Assembly: GCA_029856365.1 (NCBI GenBank)
Contig: JAHQWW010000020.1
Location: forward strand, 1 to 47,089
DNA length: 47,089 nucleotides
Reading direction: 5' to 3'
Origin: Candidatus Hodarchaeota archaeon
Lineage (GTDB): Archaea; Asgardarchaeota; Heimdallarchaeia; Hodarchaeales; Hodarchaeaceae
In this document: positions 1-9,034 of the stretch, piece after piece
Layout: each line of letters starts with the position of its first letter
Position numbering within the stretch: position 1 is the stretch's first letter
Position numbers and translations under genes: made by a program
The notes under the pieces: model-generated
The model's input: only the letters and a program-made list of their open reading frames with translations
The model's database searches: none
What the model was told of the DNA's origin: nothing

Positions 1-247
1 TTCCATCGAAGTTCGCTCCCAGAAATAATGCGCCTTCCTTATATGGGGGGCCAAAATTTGTTTTTGGAAAATTAGCAACAGATGCTACGACTATTGGATA
101 TTCCATTGGCTTTAATGGAGAAGGGAGAAGTTTTTCGATAACTTCATCTTTTGTGAACAACAATACAAGTAACACTTCTGCCTCATAATAAGCATATTCT
201 TTTTTCAAAAGTTATTGAACTTCTTCAGGTGTTTTAACAAAATTCAT
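1..247 (-). pseudogene. Acetoacetate decarboxylase family gene, 5' part, stop at codon 12
   Basis: Reading leftward from the ATG at 247-245, the frame gives an acetoacetate-decarboxylase-family N-terminus, with segments such as LLPSPLKPMEYPIVVASVA and NFPKTNFGPPYKEGALFLG, and runs off the left edge. Family members decarboxylate acetoacetate or related keto acids, or are lactonase-like; the substrate cannot be told from this piece. A very strong ribosome binding site (AAGGAGGAG, 254-262) sits six bases before the ATG, so the start is well fixed. Codon 12 is TAA (plus-strand 212-214), yet similarity continues in the same frame after it. A restart at the TTG two codons later has no ribosome binding site. 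Either a recent nonsense mutation or a base-call error explains this. The insertion sequence begins 55 bases upstream and probably separates the gene from its promoter. Confidence 0.7.
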
Positions 248-302
248 ATATTTCTCCTCCTTAACCATTTAAAATCAGATTTATGGTTTATAAATTCTTG
301 GT

Positions 303-312
303 TGATGAGTAA
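303..312 (+). repeat. Left terminal inverted repeat of the IS
   Basis: TGATGAGTAA is a perfect inverted match to 1700-1709. Similarity weakens just inside (CTTCGACA against GTCACATA). Confidence 0.55.
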
Positions 313-375
313 CTTCGACAAGCTTACCTTTTTAAACCTAACGTATTCATTCGTCACATTTTTCTCACCTGACCT

Positions 376-1632
376 TTAAAAAAGTTTTTCTCCAATCAAA
401 TAGCAATCTGGCCAGGGTTCCAGATCAGAATAACGTAAATCCTCTAGTAACAAAGTTAAATGATCTTGCCAGCGAGGGAATCCTAGCAATAACAAATAAT
501 AGACCAGAACAATCTGTAATAAAGTCACCAAGAGACAATGGGTCACGAAGCTCATCCAGGTTGTTCCCAAAGGCTGTTTAATTGTCGTCTGTTGTTTCAT
601 CCATTGAAACAGGGTTTCGATCCCCCAGCGTTCCGTTTGGAGCTGAAGAATTGTTAAGGGGTCTAAATCGAGGTTTCCAGTAAATACATCCCAAATTTTC
701 CCAGTTATAGGATCAGGGATGCCAATAATGCGACGCCACGGCTGATTATTACTCGAAGACCAGACCAGTAGTTCTAACGGTTCATTTTCGGATTTTGGAA
801 AATCAAGGATTTCTAGTTGGATTCCAATTAGGGTGCGATTCTTCCAAGGGATAGTCCAACCCCACCCTTGGCGATCCAACTCGTGAAAGCGTTCTTTTTT
901 CCAGTACCCCCGATCAAAGACCAAGAAAGGACGAGGATGATCAGTAAAAGAATTGAATGACAGCCAACTCGCTATTTCTTCTGTTTCATTCAATAAAACG
1001 TCAGCTACGGGAGATTCATGTTCATGACCTTGCGAAGGACCATAGTTGACAATGACTCCCTGAATTCCGTCTTGGACTGTGTGTAATCGAGCACTTGGAA
1101 GAGCTTTCTTTTCAGAAGCAACGTATCCCCAAGTAACATAAGGATAACGATCAGGAGAGAGCTTTAAACTAGTACAGTCTACCCGAAAAGGATAGTAACC
1201 ATGTTGTAGGAGGGTAAGCTGAGCATATGATGGCATAAAAGGGATTTTCTTCCGTGAAAGTGGAATTAACTGTTGATAGGTCTGGAATGTTCTCACTAAC
1301 ACTTCCTGAATCCGTTGGTCGGGAATTTTCCGTGAGTACTGTCCTTGAGTCGGCACGTTTCCGTTTAGACTACAAATGGCTTGCCAAAGGTGGTTTTGTT
1401 CGAATTGACGGACAAACTGTCTCACCTTATGGAATTTATGGATTTGCATGAGGAAAAAGCTTTTTATCCACTGTTCCGTGGTGAATTCTTTCCGATACTG
1501 GTCTGCGTCGGTCTCCTGAATGTGTTTCGTGAGAATACGGGTCAGATGAGTAGTTTTAAAAACTTGGACTGTCCGTGAGGGATAGTGACGGAGTCCGTTT
1601 TTTAACGCATGTATTTCTTGTTTAAGAGACAT
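376..1632 (-). CDS. IS4-family DDE transposase
   Basis: This 418-residue protein is the transposase of the surrounding insertion sequence. An N-terminal helical region (about residues 15-75) resembles the DNA-binding part of IS4-like transposases. The RNase-H-fold catalytic core follows: the first Asp in FRVDCTSLKL, the second Asp in FLVFDRGYWKKERF, and the Glu with the downstream Lys in ERWGIETLFQWMKQ, which fits the Y-R-E-K-type signature of the family. The length is normal and no internal stop is present, so the enzyme may be active. The start codon has no clear ribosome binding site, as is common for transposases. A hydrophobic stretch near residues 365-385 lies after the catalytic Glu. 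No accessory genes are carried. Confidence 0.9.
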   Translation of the reverse strand: MSLKQEIHALKNGLRHYPSRTVQVFKTTHLTRILTKHIQETDADQYRKEFTTEQWIKSFFLMQIHKFHKVRQFVRQFEQNHLWQAICSLNGNVPTQGQYSRKIPDQRIQEVLVRTFQTYQQLIPLSRKKIPFMPSYAQLTLLQHGYYPFRVDCTSLKLSPDRYPYVTWGYVASEKKALPSARLHTVQDGIQGVIVNYGPSQGHEHESPVADVLLNETEEIASWLSFNSFTDHPRPFLVFDRGYWKKERFHELDRQGWGWTIPWKNRTLIGIQLEILDFPKSENEPLELLVWSSSNNQPWRRIIGIPDPITGKIWDVFTGNLDLDPLTILQLQTERWGIETLFQWMKQQTTIKQPLGTTWMSFVTHCLLVTLLQIVLVYYLLLLGFPRWQDHLTLLLEDLRYSDLEPWPDCYLIGEKLF

Positions 1633-1699
1633 AGAAAGACATTTGACTCAGAAGTTAAATGCTTATGGGTCAGCTCCGTCATTACTCCCCGTATGTGAC

Positions 1700-1709
1700 T
1701 TACTCATCA
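1700..1709 (-). repeat. Right terminal inverted repeat of the IS
   Basis: The complement reads TGATGAGTAA, a perfect partner of 303-312. It lies 67 bases before the transposase start. Confidence 0.55.
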
Positions 1710-1912
1710 TTCGAGTTATAAATTATTCTTTCTATTTATATAAATGAATTAGAATTGGAGACAAATTTTGATTCGAGGACCTTCTTTTCAAAAGTATTTC
1801 TTTGCAACAAAGTACCTTCATTGAATGTAAGTTACCAAATTACTAGCAAGAATTCTCGCTACTAATTATTAATTTTCAATAAAAATTAAGAATAGTTCTG
1901 AAGATACATTGG

Positions 1913-2341
1913 TTATATGTCGTTATTACGGCAAAAATCAAATATAACTAGCATTTTACGACATTTCTCTGTGTATATCATATTCCATAACTGCGACAAT
2001 CTGTTTCTCTCCTCATTTGTGATGAATTTATCTTTCCATGCTTCGTTATATTCATCTATGAAATCGTCAACCAGTTTTTTAGTTGTTGTGATAATAATGT
2101 TTTCCTTTTCTGCAATATAACCATCAAGAAGGGCTATATCAATTAAATCTTTAATGAATAATTCAGTTTTGGCTTTTTTATCAAGCTAATTACTTGATTT
2201 ATCCGATTAAAGAAAAATTCGTTATCAATTTATAAGATGAGGTATCATTTAACATCCTTACTAAGTTCATTATCCTTAGAAATAGTTAATTTTTCATCAA
2301 AGAATTCTAATCTCTTATTCTCCCTTTTTTAATGATCAGAT
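1913..2341 (-). pseudogene. Decayed small helical protein gene
   Basis: On the minus strand an open frame of about 90 codons ends at TAA (1913-1915) and reads like real protein, with LIDIALLDGYIAEKENIII followed by EAWKDKFITNEERNRLSQL. The alternation of DGYI and ITNEE helices resembles archaeal TerB-like or EF-hand-like small helical proteins, but I cannot name the family. No usable start codon exists in this frame, which is closed by TAG at 2186-2188. Upstream, other frames still show coding-like pieces (for example RLEFFDEKLTISKDNELS near 2240-2310) broken by stops. A gene ruined by frameshifts and stops next to an IS is the simplest reading. The remaining bases of 1710-2488 show nothing else I can support. 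Confidence 0.4.
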
Positions 2342-2488
2342 GAAAATAAACAGCTTCTATTAATTTTTTTAACCACTTCTTACATTAACTCTTTGTTAGA
2401 GTCTTAATAACACTTTTCTGCAACAAAAATATTTTATGTAAATGTTACCTTTAGAAGAATTGACATTTTTTCTTTGAGATGGTTATTT

Positions 2489-5245
2489 ATGAAAATAAAC
2501 GTTGGAGTATTCTCATTAATATTTTTGGTATCCATTCTATCAACAAACTTCAATAATAATGCAATTTTACCTCACTGTTCTGATTTAACAGAAGATCCAT
2601 TATTTGAAAACAGATCTAGCATACAATCGATATCTGATTATGAAATTAGAATAAATGGGAATGAAAATTTCACAGCCAAAGCTTTATCTGAAGGTTGGCC
2701 TGGAAATGGATCACAATCCAATCCTTATCTGCTCTCAGGATTAAGTATAACTTACATACTAAGAATCTCTCATGTTAATTGCTATTTTATAGTGAGTGAT
2801 TCTTCAATGAATGCTCTCAGGTTTGATGATGTAAGGAATGGTCAAATAATACACAATGACTGTAATGAAATGTACTTATATAGTTCTTCTAAGAACCGTA
2901 TCATTAATAATACTATTGATTATCTTAGTTTCCACCAGTCTTTTGAAAATCATATCGTTAATAACACTCTTAGTGGCTTAATTGAATTCGACCAATCAAC
3001 TGATAATACAATAAAGGGAAATCAATTCACTGAAAAGGAAGGTGGATTACATTTCTACGGCCACGATCTTGATTCCTATATGCAAAGAGAAGTAATAAAT
3101 AATTCTATCAAAGGCAAATCAATTCTTTATTGGAAAAATAAGGTTAACGAATCAATTTCTTCTATAGACGTAGGACGACTTATCCTTGTCAATTGTAGTC
3201 GAATAAAGGTTACTAACATCAATCTAACAGGCTTATTTTGCCATTTTTGCGATCATATTGAAATCTTCAATATTATTCTAGAGGATCGCCTTTATTTAGT
3301 GTATTCATCCAGTTGTAACATTAGTAATATTAGCGGGGATATTGATTTAATACATTCAAACAATAATAGTGTGAGAAATAATTTTCTGGAGGAGTATTCA
3401 ATAGTAAGTTTATCCACTGATAATAGTTTCATTAATAACACTATCAATTGGTACTGGACCTATGAAAATTATGGTTCTTATAATCGTCATTATTATTATG
3501 GTTTCCCGTGGGGTTGGGAATATTTGGGCAGTGCAATTGAGGTTCATTCTTCTCATAATAATATCTTCGTTAATAATACCTTCCCCGGAAGGCATTATAG
3601 GGGAGCCATTTGGCTAAGCTTGTCTCATAACAACCTTATAACCCGTAATATTCTTCCGAAGGGTGGTGATTTTAAGTTAAGCTCTTCATTTAATAACACT
3701 CTTTCTCATAATATTTTGCTGGATATAATTAATGATCGTGGAAAGTTTATTTTTTTACGGAATTCTACAAAGAATAAGATTATCAGTAATAATCTCAGTA
3801 GTATTGAATTTTACGATTCTTCCCTTAATATTATTAAAGACAATCTCCTAAGGAGTGAAGTAGTCATTGGAGGAGCAACCATTGAATCGTATATACAAGC
3901 AGAAGTAATAAATAATTCTGTCAACGGCAAACCCCTTCTTTATTGCTATAGTAAAGTCAATGAAACTATTCCGGTAGGAGCAGGACAAATTCTCTTGATT
4001 AATTGCAGCATGATTTCCATCTCCAACCAGGTTGATTGTGGGATCTTTATTCATCATAGTCAACAACTTAAAATTCATAACAATTTTTTTAATTCCACCA
4101 ACAGTAGAATATTCTTGGAAAGTTCCCTTAACTGTATCATTACCAATAACACTATCAATGAAGGCGAGTTTCATGGAATTAGTTTGTCAGCCTCCACAAA
4201 CTGTAGTATTAGCAATAATAGCCTCATAACAAGAGGCCTCATATATTCATACTATCGTTATGGAATTATACTATATGAATCGTCCAATAATAATAATATT
4301 AACAACAATGAGATCAAGAATTTTAGTATTGGAATTTATCTCTGGGATGATTCGTCTAATAATCGTATCTTCGATAATACTCTCAGTAATAATGCGGGAG
4401 GAATCACTTTAGACGGGAATTCTAATAATGTAGTCTCCGATAATACTCTCAATAATAATGGGAACGGAATCGAGTTAAGTGGAGGTTCTAATAATATTAT
4501 CAAAAGAAATCTCATCCTGGAGAGTCGACGTTATGGCCTTGATATATCTGGATCAGTGAATAATATCATCTTTCTGAATAGTTTTATTAATAGTACGAGC
4601 TACCAGGCTGTCGAATGGGGAGGAGAAAACTATGAAGATAATACAATGGATAATTGGTTCTTTTACAATTACTGGTCTGATTGGACTGGTCCAGATGATA
4701 ATCATGATAATATTGTAGATGTACCATACATCATTGGCATTGGAGGTTATCCAACAGGTGATAAACCTCAATATAGTCAAGATTCTTATCCTTTATCTAT
4801 CTCCCCACATTCACAATTTCGTGTACTCATACCACCCAATCTTATGGTCCCAAATGGTCGAGAAATTATCAAGGAATCTGTTTCTATCAGCTGGTATCCT
4901 GCATACGACACCTTTGGTCATCCTGCTAGTTACACACTTTATTTCTCTAATGATTCTGGTAACAACTGGATTTTTTTAACTCAAGACCTTATTACAACAG
5001 AATTCTTATGGGACGTGTCTAAACTCCCTTCAGGGTCATTTTACATGATAAAAGTGGTTGCTAACTTTAAAGATGGAGCTTCTGTAAGTGATATCTCAGA
5101 TGAACCCTTTATTATTCTGAATACCTTTACAACTACAAGTACGACAACAAGTGTAGCAGCTTCCCCATTTTTTAATTTTTCACTGGTTTTATTGGTTGGA
5201 TTAATATTAGGAATGAGTCGAAAACTATTTAGGAGAAAAAAATGA
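2489..5245 (+). CDS. Secreted NosD-like parallel beta-helix surface protein
   Basis: This is a cell-surface protein of 918 residues. It has a signal peptide (residues 1-25, MKINVGVFSLIFLVSILSTN), a long right-handed parallel beta-helix made of NosD/PbH1-type repeats rich in N-N-x-I/F turns (for example SHNNIFVNNTF and NSNNVVSDNTLNNNGNG), and a fibronectin-like sandwich at about 770-880. A Thr/Ser linker (TTTSTTTS), a membrane helix and a terminal RRKK suggest C-terminal anchoring. Two related modules, near residues 198-240 (NNSIKGKSILYWKNKVNESI) and 470-510 (NNSVNGKPLLYCYSKVNETI), show internal duplication. Beta-helix proteins of this kind usually bind or act on polysaccharide, but no catalytic site is recognisable. 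I use ATG 2489, which follows GAGATGG; a TTG at 2474 would add five residues. The next gene starts 40 bases downstream. Confidence 0.85.
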   Translation: MKINVGVFSLIFLVSILSTNFNNNAILPHCSDLTEDPLFENRSSIQSISDYEIRINGNENFTAKALSEGWPGNGSQSNPYLLSGLSITYILRISHVNCYFIVSDSSMNALRFDDVRNGQIIHNDCNEMYLYSSSKNRIINNTIDYLSFHQSFENHIVNNTLSGLIEFDQSTDNTIKGNQFTEKEGGLHFYGHDLDSYMQREVINNSIKGKSILYWKNKVNESISSIDVGRLILVNCSRIKVTNINLTGLFCHFCDHIEIFNIILEDRLYLVYSSSCNISNISGDIDLIHSNNNSVRNNFLEEYSIVSLSTDNSFINNTINWYWTYENYGSYNRHYYYGFPWGWEYLGSAIEVHSSHNNIFVNNTFPGRHYRGAIWLSLSHNNLITRNILPKGGDFKLSSSFNNTLSHNILLDIINDRGKFIFLRNSTKNKIISNNLSSIEFYDSSLNIIKDNLLRSEVVIGGATIESYIQAEVINNSVNGKPLLYCYSKVNETIPVGAGQILLINCSMISISNQVDCGIFIHHSQQLKIHNNFFNSTNSRIFLESSLNCIITNNTINEGEFHGISLSASTNCSISNNSLITRGLIYSYYRYGIILYESSNNNNINNNEIKNFSIGIYLWDDSSNNRIFDNTLSNNAGGITLDGNSNNVVSDNTLNNNGNGIELSGGSNNIIKRNLILESRRYGLDISGSVNNIIFLNSFINSTSYQAVEWGGENYEDNTMDNWFFYNYWSDWTGPDDNHDNIVDVPYIIGIGGYPTGDKPQYSQDSYPLSISPHSQFRVLIPPNLMVPNGREIIKESVSISWYPAYDTFGHPASYTLYFSNDSGNNWIFLTQDLITTEFLWDVSKLPSGSFYMIKVVANFKDGASVSDISDEPFIILNTFTTTSTTTSVAASPFFNFSLVLLVGLILGMSRKLFRRKK

Positions 5246-5285
5246 TTAATTATAATTATTTAAACTCCAGAGAGGTATAAAGAGT

Positions 5286-6677
5286 ATGGAAATACAGCTG
5301 AATAAGCATTTCCTATTTATAATTCTCTTTTGTACATCATTTCTTTGGTACCCCATCGATTTTCAGTGTTGTGGGCTAAATCATAATAATTCTACTATTA
5401 TCAACACTGAATTGAATATTAATCGTGCTGTTCTATCTTATGATATCGGGCCATTTGGAGAATATTACTGTTCCTTTAATCTTGAAGCTCTTGGAAATAA
5501 CTTCACTGAAAATGGAAATTTAAGTGGAGAATTTAGACTTTATGGAAATACATTGAGCGATTTCGTATTGAGTGGTCCTGATTTCCTTATGGATCTAAGC
5601 CAAACTCATGTCGATAGTTATTCACTCATCTCTTTCTCTTCTGAAAATTTTACGATTCCCGAAGGAACTCCTTTCAATATTTCGGGTAGTTATTATGGTA
5701 AATTCACTTCTAATACCTCAAATCTATATTCTTTTGATTTAGGAGTTGATTGGGGATGTATGATTGGTTTTCAACGTGCTAGTATTAGATTCAGGGATCA
5801 ATATACTCTCATTACGCAAGGATTGAAACCTTCTTCAACCATTTCGATTAATTTAGGTGTTATTAAATTAATATGGAGTGAAACTAGTGTACAAGATTTT
5901 AACACTAAGCTCTTTTTAAGAAAGGAATCAAATGATTATTTAGAACTCTATGATTTATGGAATGCGACTTATGGGACCTATCGGGAAGTAATCATTCAAA
6001 ATGAGGAACTTTTCACGATTGAAGGGAATATAATCTGTCCAACATGGATTACCACAAATATTTCCTATTTTAAATTGGCATCAGCCCAAAAGATTTGCAT
6101 TCGTTGCGCAATTAACTCATTGGCCACTCCTGAGATGACTGGACATATTGAAATCATTATTAATCTCGAATCTACTATTGGTATTCAGAAGAGTATTAAG
6201 AAAATTCTTATTCCTGTCATTGTTATCCAGAACAAATCAACTAGACTATTTTCTCCATTTCTTGAAATCCTTACAATTATGACTGTAATTGCTCTTCTTG
6301 GAGTCATTATCTATAAAAAAGATAATCTTACGAATTTAAAAACAAAATCTAAGCAATACATAAACTATTTTCAAACTCGGAAATCCATTTCATCATATAA
6401 CAATGAATCCGCTATTATCCTTAATCCTGAGGAGAAAGATTTCCACTGGCAATCGATTCAAACTAAATGGGAAACTATTCTATCTGAAAACGAATTAAAA
6501 GTTATTGAAGTTTTGTATAGTGAAGGAATCATGAATCAAAAATCCTTAGCAGAGGAATTAGATCTTACTCCTATGTCCATCTCCCGAGTTGTCTCTCGAC
6601 TTGAAACAAAACGTCTCGTTACGAGGAAACAGTTAGGTATTTCAAAAATGATTAAATTAAAGAGGGATCATTTATGA
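5286..6677 (+). CDS. Membrane-anchored winged-helix regulator with large ectodomain
   Basis: The protein has 463 residues. Residues 1-28 form a signal peptide or anchor. About 290 residues of beta-rich ectodomain with many N-x-S/T sites follow, then a membrane helix near 322-342 (LTIMTVIALLGVIIYKK). A cytoplasmic part ends in a MarR-like winged helix from about 398 (LSENELKVIEVLYSEGIMNQ, then SLAEELDLTPMSISRVVSRL). This layout is that of a one-component transmembrane regulator: the outside domain would sense something and the inside domain would bind DNA. It begins 40 bases after the beta-helix gene, preceded by GAGGT (5271-5275), so the two are probably co-transcribed and functionally linked. 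The ligand and target promoters are unknown. Similar transmembrane-wHTH designs are common in archaea. Confidence 0.75.
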   Translation: MEIQLNKHFLFIILFCTSFLWYPIDFQCCGLNHNNSTIINTELNINRAVLSYDIGPFGEYYCSFNLEALGNNFTENGNLSGEFRLYGNTLSDFVLSGPDFLMDLSQTHVDSYSLISFSSENFTIPEGTPFNISGSYYGKFTSNTSNLYSFDLGVDWGCMIGFQRASIRFRDQYTLITQGLKPSSTISINLGVIKLIWSETSVQDFNTKLFLRKESNDYLELYDLWNATYGTYREVIIQNEELFTIEGNIICPTWITTNISYFKLASAQKICIRCAINSLATPEMTGHIEIIINLESTIGIQKSIKKILIPVIVIQNKSTRLFSPFLEILTIMTVIALLGVIIYKKDNLTNLKTKSKQYINYFQTRKSISSYNNESAIILNPEEKDFHWQSIQTKWETILSENELKVIEVLYSEGIMNQKSLAEELDLTPMSISRVVSRLETKRLVTRKQLGISKMIKLKRDHL

Positions 6678-6697
6678 TTTTTCACTATTTTTTATTA
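6676..6697 (+). terminator. T-rich archaeal terminator candidate
   Basis: GATTTTTCACTATTTTTTAT lies directly after the stop of the membrane-anchored regulator, with no stem needed. T-tracts terminate archaeal transcription. It faces the end of the convergent gene at 6816. Confidence 0.35.
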
Positions 6698-6815
6698 GTA
6701 TAGAAAATGTGTTTATTATTGTATGTAGTGATGTAGAAGGTCTTCAAACAATGATTTGACGACATTACTACAAATAATAATTAAAATAACAAAGTGGATT
6801 GATTATAATCTAGTT

Positions 6816-8873
6816 TCAAAAGCGACCTCGGTGTCTTGCTATCACTTTTAGAATCTGTTTTTTTCCCGCATCTGTCAGAACTAATGAATTGTCTTGCTTC
6901 TGGATTAATTTATTCTCAAAAAGAGAGTTAATTTGTTGATGTAGACTCTCTTGGTCATGAGAATAATTAATAGTGAAACTATCCCCCTGACTGTGGTACA
7001 ATGTAATAGGGCTGAATTTATGATCAAAAGCTGACTCTAACATGTTCAACTGATTTGTACCATTTAAGATTTGGTAAAGAACCCAATTTCCTAGCATATG
7101 ATCTTGGAAACTGCTGTATGATTTCCATACACCCAATTTATACTTTTCATAATCAATTGTTTCTCCCTGACTCACACTACGTAAATCTTGATATATCTCA
7201 TATGCGCCCTTCAGTATTATAAATCCAATAAAACATCCAACCAATCCGTCAAATATGTAAATTTGGTAATAGTCAGCCCCTATGGCAATAAGCACCAACA
7301 GTGCGTTTAAAACATGATTTTTACTATCTTCAGATTGCGCTAAAATGGCAAGGTTTTGATTAATATAGCCACTATATCGTTGATAAAGATAAAGGCAAAT
7401 ACAGAGAATAATAGAAAGAATGGCTATTGTAATTGCGAGCATTTCTTCTGCTAGGGCCACAGGATGTAGAATTCGATTAATACTTGAGAATACGACACCA
7501 ATTCCTGTAAAAACCATAAGCCCGACTAAAATATAGGTTGCTTGGGTTTCCTTTTTGATCTTCATAGATAACCCTACGATGATTGAGGATACCCCATCAA
7601 TTGCTGAATCTAATCCATCTCCCAGAAGACTAATGCTTCCAGTGATTACGAAGCCTATTAGTTTAAGAAACCCTAAAATTAAGTGTAATATGAGAGAAAA
7701 TATCGGGGATATCGCTGGCTTTGTTAATGAGAAGATAAATTGTAAAAACTGGATCATTTTCTTTACTGCATCATCAGCAGGCTGTTTTCCTTTCTCTGTT
7801 AATGAATAGATTCCTTCTTCTTTCTTAATAATTCCTTTCTTTTCCAGATGCGTTAATCCAATTTCATTCCACCATGTATGAGTAGGATTTCTAGCTTCTT
7901 CAAGAAACATTGGTGCCCCAAAAAACATCGCAATTCTACCATCTATATCTAAAATTTCATGGTAGCTATAAGCTCTCTCATTAAGAAACATGAGAACATG
8001 TCTGGTGTAGCGTCCTAGATTTATCCTGATTGCCTCTCCCATTATTATTATACCATATGACAGGGCAATTAACCCTTCAAAAAAAAATAAACCAAATAAT
8101 TCAGCGACAATAGGGAATAATGCTAATGCAGGAAGAAAAATATCACCCTTAACTTTTTTTGTATAAACCAATAGATTAAGACTGTTATTTACTGAGGAAG
8201 CAAACCGTAAATACAGAAATAATGATAACCCAATGAGTATTGCAACAGCAACATAGAGAAAAGAAAGTTCTAGATTTATACCTCCACCTGGATTTAGAAT
8301 CAGAAGAATTCCAGCTATGAAGAACGATGCTCCTGTGAGTATGTAGAAAACCTGAATGATTCGGATCAGGATGGTTTCATGCTTTACTTTAATAGCAAAA
8401 TTTACTACAGCTATTGTTAATATTCCAAAAATTGAGCTAAAACTATCAGAGAAGAATATTAAATTGCCTGTGTGTATGTATCCTATTATTTTAACTAGCC
8501 ATAAAACCAGAGATCCTGTTAATAAAATAAAAAAGGAAAGTCTACAATTTGCTAGGCCTCTTGTCCATGATTTGTAACGTTGGGTTCTTTTATGGGAAAG
8601 ATCAACTTTAGATTTACCTTTTTCGGTTAAATAATACATATAGTCTTTATTTGTCACTAATTCGTCTTCTTTGAGATATAACAGAGCTTTTTCGACTCTC
8701 AAGTCTACATTATGGAAATATCTTTGCTTATTTAACAGAAAAAAATCCCTTATACTATCAAAATCATGTGATTTTTGACCTAAAAATTCCAGAATTAACT
8801 TTCTTTCAGAATGATAAGTGAATTTAGAAGCTTTCAACCAAATATTATATAAAAAATTTCCCACGGTGTTCAT
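6816..8873 (-). CDS. Tandem cation-diffusion-facilitator protein with three winged helices
   Basis: This 685-residue membrane protein contains two cation-diffusion-facilitator (CDF) membrane units separated and flanked by winged-helix-like segments. Order: wHTH (about 20-95), CDF unit 1 (110-295), wHTH (300-370), CDF unit 2 (385-570), wHTH-like C-terminus (590-685). CDF proteins export Zn, Mn or Fe. Unit 2 keeps likely metal ligands: D422 and D426 in LLGDGLDSAIDG, and D516 and H520 in SEDSKNH, a D/H swap of the usual H-x3-D. In unit 1 the matching positions are Ser, Gly, Lys and Phe, so it appears unable to bind metal. ATG 8873 is preferred over TTG 8879; neither has a clear ribosome binding site. 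It could be a transporter, a metal sensor, or both. The usual C-terminal CDF ferredoxin-like domain is not evident. Confidence 0.75.
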   Translation of the reverse strand: MNTVGNFLYNIWLKASKFTYHSERKLILEFLGQKSHDFDSIRDFFLLNKQRYFHNVDLRVEKALLYLKEDELVTNKDYMYYLTEKGKSKVDLSHKRTQRYKSWTRGLANCRLSFFILLTGSLVLWLVKIIGYIHTGNLIFFSDSFSSIFGILTIAVVNFAIKVKHETILIRIIQVFYILTGASFFIAGILLILNPGGGINLELSFLYVAVAILIGLSLFLYLRFASSVNNSLNLLVYTKKVKGDIFLPALALFPIVAELFGLFFFEGLIALSYGIIIMGEAIRINLGRYTRHVLMFLNERAYSYHEILDIDGRIAMFFGAPMFLEEARNPTHTWWNEIGLTHLEKKGIIKKEEGIYSLTEKGKQPADDAVKKMIQFLQFIFSLTKPAISPIFSLILHLILGFLKLIGFVITGSISLLGDGLDSAIDGVSSIIVGLSMKIKKETQATYILVGLMVFTGIGVVFSSINRILHPVALAEEMLAITIAILSIILCICLYLYQRYSGYINQNLAILAQSEDSKNHVLNALLVLIAIGADYYQIYIFDGLVGCFIGFIILKGAYEIYQDLRSVSQGETIDYEKYKLGVWKSYSSFQDHMLGNWVLYQILNGTNQLNMLESAFDHKFSPITLYHSQGDSFTINYSHDQESLHQQINSLFENKLIQKQDNSLVLTDAGKKQILKVIARHRGRF

Positions 8874-9034
8874 TCCCAAGAATAAGTTCTGTTCATTTTC
8901 CCGAAATGGATTGTATAAAAGTTATCATTTAGGCAGAAAATAGTAGCAAAGAAAACAGATTTTAAATCACTAATAACTGTACATTGTCGAACCTATGTAA
9001 TAATCGAAAGGAAAAGCCAATCGATCATTTTTAG

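Larger units (their letters stand above)
303..1709 (-). mobile_element. IS4-type insertion sequence
   Basis: A full-length DDE transposase gene is centred between two copies of the 10-base inverted repeat TGATGAGTAA (303-312, and its complement at 1700-1709). About 65 bases of non-coding sequence lie on each side of the gene, which gives a 1407-base element of ordinary IS size. I could not find a clean target-site duplication; the flanks TTCTTGGT and TTCGAGTT match only in part. Ends are therefore inferred from the inverted repeats alone. Confidence 0.65.

Noticed and set aside
303..1709. Target-site duplication at the IS ends
   Set aside because: The flanking bases (TTCTTGGT and TTCGAGTT) match at too few positions to claim a duplication.
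2489..5245. Repeated AATAATA-type words that could be mistaken for a DNA repeat array
   Set aside because: They follow the codons for Asn-Asn/Asn-Thr turns of the beta-helix and have no constant spacer, so they are protein repeats, not CRISPR or satellite DNA.
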